Below, one piece after another: positions 47,405-57,300 of a stretch of 64,000 nt of DNA. Source of the stretch: Pterobdella sp. o SKG-2022. Lineage: Eukaryota > Annelida > Clitellata > Hirudinida > Piscicolidae. The notes beneath the pieces were generated by a model. The model saw only the letters and a program-made list of their open reading frames with translations, searched no databases and was not told the origin of the DNA. The number at the start of each line of letters is the position of its first letter. Within the stretch, counting starts at the first letter, position 1. The stretch spans positions 24,062,850-24,126,849 of the forward strand of contig OZ038321.1 of the NCBI GenBank assembly GCA_964035795.1, read 5' to 3'. A program made the position numbers and the translations under genes.

Positions 47405-47604
47405 NNNNNNNNNNNNNNNNNNNNNNNNNNNNNNNNNNNNNNNNNNNNNNNNNNNNNNNNNNNNNNNNNNNNNNNNNNNNNNNNNNNNNNNNNNNNNNNN
47501 NNNNNNNNNNNNNNNNNNNNNNNNNNNNNNNNNNNNNNNNNNNNNNNNNNNNNNNNNNNNNNNNNNNNNNNNNNNNNNNNNNNNNNNNNNNNNNNNNNNN
47601 NNNN
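47405..47604. other. Assembly gap (200 N)
   Basis: Exactly 200 unknown bases, a conventional placeholder length, so the true size is unknown. Sequence before it shows no Gly-X-Y coding; sequence after it is in the middle of a Gly-X-Y exon. At least one collagen exon boundary, and perhaps much of the 5' end, is missing. Confidence 0.98.
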
Positions 47605-48351
47605 GCCCAACTGGCGTGAATGGTGTCCAAGGAGGAATAGGATTTACGGGATCTAGTGGGCTTTTTGGACCGCCTGGAAATCCAGGAATTGTTGGAGCAC
47701 CAGGTCCACCGGGATTTTCTGGTGCAACTGGTTTCACAGGTTTTTCAGGTTTGAATGGCTCACCAGGTAATCCCGGATCACCTGGTCCAATAGGATTGCC
47801 TGGTTTTACTGGTGCTCCTGGATTATTAGGTCTGCCAGGAGTAAATGGAGCAAGAGGTTTTCCAGGACTTGTTGGAGATACAGGAATTAGTGGATCACCC
47901 GGCTTGAATGGTGTGATAGGAAACACAGGTTTTACTGGACAGCCGGGTTTGAATGGGGTTCCTGGTTCACCTGGAAACCCAGGACTCCCTGGTCCTCTTG
48001 GTAGAACAGGTGTTCCTGGAAATCCAGGGTCTCCAGGTCCGGCCGGTTCATCTGGTGACCCAGGTCAAATAGGAAGAACAGGTATTAGAGGAGCAAAGGG
48101 TTTCACAGGATTTACTGGGTTACCAGGACCATTAGGGTTACCTGGAATTTCTGGCGTTCCAGGGGGTTCAGGCTCTCCAGGGTCTCCTGGATCTAATGGC
48201 CAGCCTGGAGGCCAAGGTTTTACTGGATCTACAGGCTTTACTGGTTTTACGGGTGCTGCAGGCTCTGTTGGAATAAAAGGAGACTCTGGAAGGCCAGGAA
48301 CTCAAGGACCGGTTGGTTTCACTGGAGCATCGGGCCAAGTGGGACCACAAG
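47605..48351 (+). CDS. Collagen exon 1 (5' truncated by gap)
   Basis: Starts inside the gap, in a glycine codon (GC visible), reading [10 protein letters not shown], and ends VGPQ with a split Gly before gtgaat. About 83 Gly-X-Y triplets. Confidence 0.9.
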
Positions 48352-51300
48352 GTGAATAATTTTAAACTGGCTGATATGTACATTTTCAGTTTTCTTTCCA
48401 TTAAGATTTATATCATTTATTATATTTTTGATTGTTCTACTGTATTTTCAAACCAAAAAATTTCGAAGTTCATATGATTTTTATAAAGATTATGTTTATA
48501 ATTTTTTGTTTCCCAGGCTTTCGAGGTTTTCAAGGTTTGGTAGGGCAACCTGGACAGCCAGGTTCTCTAGGACTTCCCGGCTTACAAGGATCTCTTGGAA
48601 ATAAAGGTGCTCCAGGAAGTAGAGGTAATCCTGGACCCGTTGGAGCTTCGGGATTGTCAGGAGTACCAGGGACTAAAGGAGTTCCTGGAAGTACAGGCTT
48701 TCAGGGTTTGGCAGGTGTTCGAGGTTTTACGGGTCCGCAAGGTCCAGTTGGTTTCACTGGTTTTCCAGGAATAAATGGCTTACCAGGAAATGTTGGTTCC
48801 ACAGGTCAAAATGGAGTACCTGGAAATCCTGGTAGTCCTGGAGATACTGGATTGAGTGGCTTACCGGGACCAAATGGTTTTCCTGGTTCAGTGGGAGCAA
48901 CAGGTGCCAAAGGCGTGCCAGGTACCGGCGGTGGAGTCGGTGCTATAGGGGATACAGGTTTGTAAGTTTTTTTTATAAATTATCATTTAGAGTCTCAAGT
49001 TTGTTTAGGTTTTAAGTATTAACGTTAAACTTTCTCTAACTTAGCGTCAATAGTTATAGACTGCTTTCCTGTTGCAACCTGTATTATTGGTAGCATATGT
49101 CGACAAACTTTGATTTTGGCGTAGTTTTTATTTGGCTTGGTGAATGATCCTCATTGACAACGGCAAGATAAACTGCCAAACTGTAAGATCGGCGCATCAC
49201 TCATTCTGAAAACTTCAAGTTTTAGTTTAAAATGGTCCGGCAGCTTTATGAATGTTTTGTCTTAAATAAACGCGCAATAAAGTCAACAAACACTAAGTAT
49301 TTAGTATACAGTGGATTGTCACTTGATACTGTAAGCTAGTCTTACTTAAAGCTTCGTGACATTTTTATAATAAATAATTTGTGTTCGTTGATCTTATAAT
49401 TTGATTTAGGCTATTATAATTCATTCAAACGTGCAATGTTTGAAGTAGTATGCAATTTATTTATTATGAGATCGCTGTTTATCTCAATTACTTGGGCTTT
49501 TATAGTAATATTATGTAATGTGGTTTGTAATGAATCGTAAGCAAATAAATGCATATAAAATTTATTGCAACTCCATTTTTTACTAGTCCATGTATAAATC
49601 ATATTTAAACGTTTTTATTTTTTTGTTTTGAGGTTTTTCAAGATAAATTAATCAATCAAATCCTTTTTATAGCCCGTTTTCCTTTACCAAAGATTGAGCT
49701 TTTTGAAAGATCTATCTCGGAGTCGGCCTTTCCATTCAGTGCGATCGAGTCGATCCGCACAAACCATGTCTAGCTTTCTTTTGTCATTAAATATGAGCTC
49801 GTTCCAAGCCTTTTTTAATAAATAATGACATAAATATACTTTAAAACATCTTATGAGAATTTTTTTTCAGTTTTTATTTTGTTTCTCAACTTCGGGACAA
49901 TTATTTATTCTATTTATTTTTCGGAAAAATAATTTTCGACAGTTTGACCTTATCATAAAATCAGTAATAGGGAATAAAATGTAAAATGTTTAGTATTCCG
50001 ATGCGTTTTGAATTTATTGTATAAAAATGCCAATTTTTTACATTTTTAAATTTTTTCAAACTTTAACATATGTAAAAAAAATGTGAGATTTATTTTTTCA
50101 ATTAAAATCTAGGACGCTCGAGAGGAATCTAGAATTTGTTAATTTCTTTGTATACAAATTATTTTTCATACAAAACAAGTGTTCATTTAGCTAAATTCAC
50201 GAGGATTGATTTTTATAAAAATAAATTTCGAAATATTAAATTAAAAACTTTTAATGAAGTTCTTTTTACTCCAATAGGAGCTACCGGTCAAAACGGCAAT
50301 CAAGGTCAAGCTGGTAGACCCGGTAATACAGGGGCAACAGGCACACCAGGAGCACAAGGTGTTCCAGGAACAACAGGCGTTAAAGGGAATACTGGTTTTC
50401 AAGGAGCTTCGGGTTTGGCGGGTTTCACTGGACCTACTGGAAGGACAGGAGCAACAGGTGTGCAAGGACCTGTAGGAGATGCAGGTACAAATGGACAACC
50501 AGGTTTAGCTGGTAGTAAAGGAGTTCCAGGACCAGTTGGTGCTCCAGGTCAGCCAGGAGATTCTGGTTCAATTGGTTTGACAGGGCCTGAAGGTAGTCCA
50601 GGATCTGTTGGGTTTACTGGACTAATTGGATTGCCTGGTTCTCCTGGTAATCCTGGACAAAGTGGTAGTAAAGGAGCTACCGGTTTTACCGGGATATCGG
50701 GAAATACAGGTTTGTGAAATTATATTCCCGTAACATTCAGGATTATTCTTACTCTGAGTATTATTTTGAAGGTTTGCCTGGAAGACCTGGTAATGATGGG
50801 TTGCCAGGTGAATTAGGAGACACAGGTTTGCCTGGTTCACCAGGTCTGCCAGGTATGAATGGTTTGCCAGGAGATCCTGGTTCTCCCGGTTCGCAAGGAT
50901 TTCAAGGACTAGCAGGGGCTCCTGGTTCAAAAGGTCTTGTTGGCTTTCCTGGACAAACTGGTCTGCCAGGGCAAGAAGGATCACCAGGAAATCCTGGTTC
51001 TCAAGGAGCTGACGGCTCAACAGGCCTTCCTGGATTGCAAGGACCTGTAGGAGCTACAGGAGCCACAGGCGTCATTGGATTACCAGGTTCTCCAGGTGGA
51101 CCTGGTCCTCAAGGTTTACCTGGTTCTGATGGGGATCCTGGCAGAAACGGTCTTCCTGGGTCTGTTGGAAATACTGGTATGGTTTTCTTGAAAATTTATT
51201 CATTTTTATTATTAATTTTGGAACAATCATTTAGGTTTATCTGGATCAACTGGTCCTCCGGGTACACCGGGTATAAATGGCATTAAAGGGCAACCGGGAT

Positions 51301-54300
51301 TTATTGGAGCACCAGGTTCTACAGGAGGTACCGGCGCACAAGGAAGACCTGGAATACCAGGCTCAAAAGGTAGCCCAGGACCACAAGGAAATCCAGGCTC
51401 GAATGGCGCACCAGGTCCTATTGGAAACAGTGGACCAAGAGGTTTAGATGGAAGCACGGGAGCTACAGGAGATGCCGGATCAGCAGGATTACCAGGTGTA
51501 CCTGGTGTTAAAGGAGCTACTGGTTTTCAAGGCAGTATGGGAAGTACTGGTTCACAAGGTCCAAATGGACAACTGGGTTCACCTGGACCTACAGGATTGC
51601 CTGGCACTGTTGGAGCAAAAGGTCTTCCAGGACCTGATGGAGTCAATGGTAACGTTGGCGATACCGGAGCGACCGGTCTAGCTGGATTTCCAGGTAGTCC
51701 AGGTTTAAAGGGAAGCATAGGCTCATCAGGATCTCCTGGTAGCAATGGTTTACCTGGGGACACTGGAAACCCTGGGTTCACAGGTTTCACGGGAGAAAAA
51801 GGACCTGCGGGCACACCAGGTTCATAGTTGATATCAACATTTATTAAAAGCATTTAAATTTTTATTTTTTATCAATATGTAAAAATAAATTTAAAAGAAA
51901 TTATATTTTGTTCAATCAGGTAACTTGGGACAAGTTGGATTACCAGGGTCACCAGGGGCTCAAGGTGATACTGGTCAAACAGGAAATCCAGGAACAGCTG
52001 GTCCTGCAGGAATACCAGGATCTCCTGGGACTACAGGACCAGTTGGCTTCACTGGTAGTACTGGATTCACAGGATCTACTGGAGCTGCTGGATCTCCTGG
52101 AAGATCTGGTCAACAAGGCTCGAATGGTTTACCTGGTGCTGATGGCAATCCCGGTTTACCAGGTTTAATGGGAAATCAAGGGATCACTGGATCTCGGGGT
52201 TTACCTGGTATTCCAGGCTCTCCAGGAAGTCTTGGGTTACAAGGTTCTATTGGAGCTACTGGTTTTACTGGGTTCACTGGAGCTTCAGGTGATAACGGCC
52301 AACCGGGTCTACCAGGTAACAATGGATTACCTGGGTTTTCTGGAACAAATGGAGCTCCTGGATCCATTGGTATTTCCGGTTTATCCGGTGCAACTGGTGA
52401 TCCAGGAAACGCAGGAAGTGATGGAAGCCCTGGTACTCAAGGCTTATCCGGTCTTCCAGGGCTTCAAGGTATATATATCATTTAAAGACTTATGATAAAT
52501 ATTTATTTTTTTTAATCATCGGCACTATTATTTATTATGTTATAAAGAAAAATTTCAAATAAGTTAAATAAATATTCAGGCTTCACGGGAGCAACAGGAC
52601 AAAGAGGACCCGAGGGAAGACCTGGAATGCCGGGTTCTCCAGGAGGGGTAGGTGCAACTGGAGCAGCTGGAGCTAGAGGTCAGCCTGGTTTTACAGGTCT
52701 TGCGGGTCCTACAGGAGACTCAGGAAACCCGGGGTCTTCAGGAAATCCAGGATCTCCAGGGCCCAGAGGTGTTCAAGGAGCAACCGGAGCTGCAGGTATT
52801 GCTCAAAATATACAATAAAACTAATATATTTTGTTTTTTTGAAATGTTTAAATGAAACAAGTTTCGGATTTCTTGTTTTCAAAAAACTAAAATTTCTCAT
52901 AAGTTCAACCTTAAATTGAATCATTTGTGAAAAATAATCTACTGAAAATCTAAATCTATTACTGTTTAAGGATTACCTGGTAGTGTTGGCTTACCTGGTG
53001 GTCCAGGAGCTCCAGGATCGGTAGGTCAGCAAGGTGCGAGAGGGAACGATGGATTACCTGGTCAGCAAGGACTGCCTGGACCAAAAGGAAACGTAGGAGA
53101 CATAGGAGATAGTGGTTCAAACGGCCCTCAAGGAGCTACAGGCAATGCCGGCTTACCAGGGGCTCCTGGAAATCCAGGTTTGCCAGGATTTACAGGAGAC
53201 ACTGGAGCAACCGGTCAACCTGGTACCATGGGAGCTCAAGGATTTACTGGTTTGCAAGGCAACCCGGGTTTTCCTGGAAACATTGGTTTACCCGGAGATG
53301 TTGGTCCTTCGGGAACACCTGGAAATTCTGGCCCACAAGGAGCAACAGGGATTACAGGGAATACTGGACCTGCAGGTGAATATTAAGTTTTGGTATTCCA
53401 AAAGTTTTTGCATGAACCTTGTTCTTAATTTTAAAGAAGTTTCATAAATTATTCTAACTATTCATATTTTATGTAGGTTTGCCTGGAAGAGTAGGAAATA
53501 CAGGTAATCCAGGACAGCAAGGTGCAACAGGCACAGCTGGAACACCAGGTTCTTTTGGTTTGACTGGATCTCCTGGAGCAATTGGTTCCATAGGACCCAA
53601 TGGATTCACTGGCTTCACAGGACCTAATGGGCTGCCAGGTTTGAAAACTTGCGTAGCAATTATAAAAAAATGAAATCTTTTTTTAATTTTTTATTTGAGT
53701 ATTCATATATATTTAATTAAAATTCTGTCAGGTATTCCCGGGGCTCCTGGTACAAAGGGTTCTCCAGGAGTTTCTGGAATGCAAGGTATGACAGGTTTCA
53801 CAGGGGCACCTGGTGCCAAGGGATCTTCTGGACAACCAGGCTCATCAGGTAGTCAAGGGCTTCCAGGATCTCCTGGGCCTAATGGAAATACAGGAATTCC
53901 TGGAATACCAGGAGATAGAGGTTTTGACGGTTTACCTGGAAACCCTGGACAACCAGGTCAACCTGGTTTACCTGGTCTCAATGGTGATACTGGAGATATA
54001 GGTTTACCTGGACCCAACGGTTTGCAAGGTTTTACAGGAATTATTGGTCCACAAGGATCTTCAGGCTCTTTTGGTTCACCGGGACCTAATGGACAAGCAG
54101 GTCCTCGAGGTCTTTCAGGAGATACAGGTCTCCCTGGAACAAAAGGAATACCCGGTTTTCCTGGCTCGCCGGGTCAAAATGGTTTTACTGGATTTTCAGG
54201 TTCAATTGGTTCTCCGGGAATGCAAGGGCCAAGAGGAGTTGATGGAAGACAAGGTTTCACGGGAGCTACAGGACAGCTAGGGCCAAATGGTCAGTCAGGT

Positions 54301-57300
54301 CCAAAAGGAAACACGGGTTCGGCAGGTTTCCCAGGACAACCTGGCTTAACTGGTGCTTCTGGAAGTCCAGGATTACCGGGAAGTAACGGCTTACCTGGAC
54401 CACTCGGACCTAGTGGTTCACCTGGAAATCAAGGTGCACCAGGAGCTCCTGGAAGCGATGGTCTACCCGGAATCCCCGGTATAATAGGCCTCATGGGTGC
54501 TCCAGGACAAAAAGGTTCAATAGGACCAACAGGTTTAGCAGGAAATACAGGACGAACAGGTGAATAAAATTATTTTTATTAACACTCTCAACGTTTTTTT
54601 GGTTTAATTATTTCATATATTTTAAAAAAATCTATTTTGGAAGATGAAGAGTATTTTATGTTTTTTAGGGGCACCCGGTTTTCCTGGTTTCACTGGAGCT
54701 ACTGGACCACGAGGTTCACAAGGACAACCAGGGTTGTCGGGTAATACTGGAGCAATAGGACCCCCAGGTTTTCCTGGACCTAATGGATCTCCTGGATTAA
54801 ATGGAAATACGGGCAGTTCTGGTATCACTGGGTTTCCAGGTTTTCCCGGAGTACCAGGTGAATTTTGATAACACTTTTCCACCACTTAATAGTTTTTAGA
54901 AAAAACATTTGATACACTTTAAAAAAATTGTACCTTTCAGTGTATAACCATTTTAAAATGTTGTATAATTTATATCGAAACAAAATTTAACGTTTAAAAA
55001 TTTCTGAGCATGTAATTTAACTTTACCGAAGATGGCGTTTTTAAAATGAAGCTATTTTTTGTTATAAACTGGATAACGGTAGGCTTCAGTAGCAGGTATC
55101 GACAAACTTATACTCTGGTATCGTTGTCATTTAGCTTGGCGTATAAGCTTTTTTTTTTGTTGACAACGGCAAGGCAAACTGCCCAAGTGTGGGGAACAGC
55201 GGATCTTGAATACGATAATTTCAAGTTGGACGTAAGCTCGGGCTGGCAGTTTATGATGATTTGTCCCAAATAAATGACCTACTTTATAAATTACTATATA
55301 ATAGTATCAATAGTTTAGGCCGACTGCTGTCAACTCCAGTTACTGGAACATGTACAACAGTATAATCTCATTAGATTAATTTAATAAATATTTTGGTTTA
55401 CCGAATTTAAAAAAATATATAATGTGAAAAAATTCTTTTCAAAGTATACTTTTCAGTTATGTGATTTTTAAAATTGTAAGTTACTTTTTATAAATTATTA
55501 GGGTTTCAATGACTATTAAAAGCAAGATTACAAGATTGATGGTTCGAAACCTGGCTGATCAATAGTTTCAAAGTCCACATCATAACATTGACTTTACAAT
55601 AGTCATTTCAATTTTTATATAATTAATTCATAGCCAATTATTATGTTCCTATGAAATTTTAGTTTAATCGGGGTGCTTTTCAAAGGATTAGCTTACACGT
55701 AATAACGTCTTCGATTAAATCATTTAAACTAGGTTATCAAAATTATGTAGGTTAAGAAAAATTTTTTTCAAGTTTTTACCATGGAAGCATTTATTTCACA
55801 GGTTCACCTGGTGCAAATGGTGATACAGGAACGATAGGAAGATTAGGCAATCCTGGACCCAATGGTGTTTCTGGACAAAAAGGTTCCACAGGGTTGCCTG
55901 GATCACCGGGTCGTAATGGTAACCCAGGGGTTTCAGGTCCAGCTGGTTTTACTGGAGCAACTGGTTTTTCTGGTTTGTCAGGTTCTCCTGGTCAACAAGG
56001 GCAAGTAGGAAATCCAGGTTCCATGGGTAATCCTGGAGTTTCTGGAGATCCTGGATTACCTGGTCCTACTGGACAACCGGGAGCTACAGGTGCACCAGGA
56101 TTTGGAGGAACTGTTGGTGATACAGGTGCTACAGGACAAGAGGGACAGCCAGGGTTCACCGGATTCTCAGGTGCCGCGGGTTTGCCTGGCACAAATGGTT
56201 CGCCAGGTCAAAAAGGTTTCATCGGATTATTGGGAGAACAAGGAGACACTGGTCTTGTTGGTTCACAAGGAATTCCTGGCAATCCTGGGTTTGAAGGTCA
56301 ACCTGGTCGTCCAGGAGGATCGGGTCAACCTGGACAACCAGGAAGTCCGGGAATGAAAGGACAACCAGGAACTAGAGGACCAAATGGTTTACAAGGCGTT
56401 AGAGGTGTTCAAGGAGGAACAGGTCTTCCAGGTGTTGCGGGAGATACAGGTTTAGTAGGAGAAAATGGAAGACCAGGAAGTCAAGGTTCACCTGGTCCGA
56501 CAGGACCACAAGGTCTCTCTGGGGCTGATGGAAATACCGGATTCACAGGTGCAACTGGAGCAAGAGGACCAAACGGTCTCATTGGTCCAACAGGCTTTCC
56601 AGGAAGCAAAGGCTTGAAAGGACAAATTGGAAACGTTGGAGCAACAGGTTTAATTATTGAAAATTGTTCATATGAATAATTTTTTCAAGGATATTAATTA
56701 TTTAGGTTTACAGGGAGACGCAGGACCTACAGGACAACCAGGTTTACCAGGTCTGCCTGGTCAAAATGGCTTTAAAGGAGTGAGTGGACCAACTGGCTCG
56801 ACCGGACTTCCTGGTAACTCTGGATTACCTGGAACGGGAGGTGATACAGGACCAGATGGAGCATTAGGTAGTCCGGGCCAGCCTGGTTTACTTGGTCAGC
56901 CTGGTCCAACTGGCATTAGAGGGAATAATGGAGTTCCCGGTTCTGATGGAATACCAGGACAACCAGGGTCTCAAGGAGAACAGGGAAATACGGGAGCTAC
57001 GGGAGATTCAGGTATTGAAGGTGAAATAGGAAACACTGGCCAAGTAGGATTTCCAGGATTAGCTGGACTTCCGGGGCCTACAGGAACGGATGGTTTGCAA
57101 GGAAACACAGGTTCACCTGGCTTGACAGGATTGCCAGGTCAAATAGGTTTTCCTGGAGATATAGGTCCACAAGGATCTCTAGGCAGTGTTGGACCTAGAG
57201 GAGCAACTGGTCCTGCAGGAGTTGGGGGAGGTCCTGGATCACAGGGAGATCCTGGTGTAAAAGGTTTGCCTGGTTCACCTGGACCAGCTGGTGCAACGGG

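Noticed and set aside
55046..55273. 75-codon open frame in collagen intron 11
   Set aside because: It overlaps repeat copy B, is not Gly-X-Y and does not keep phase with the exons.
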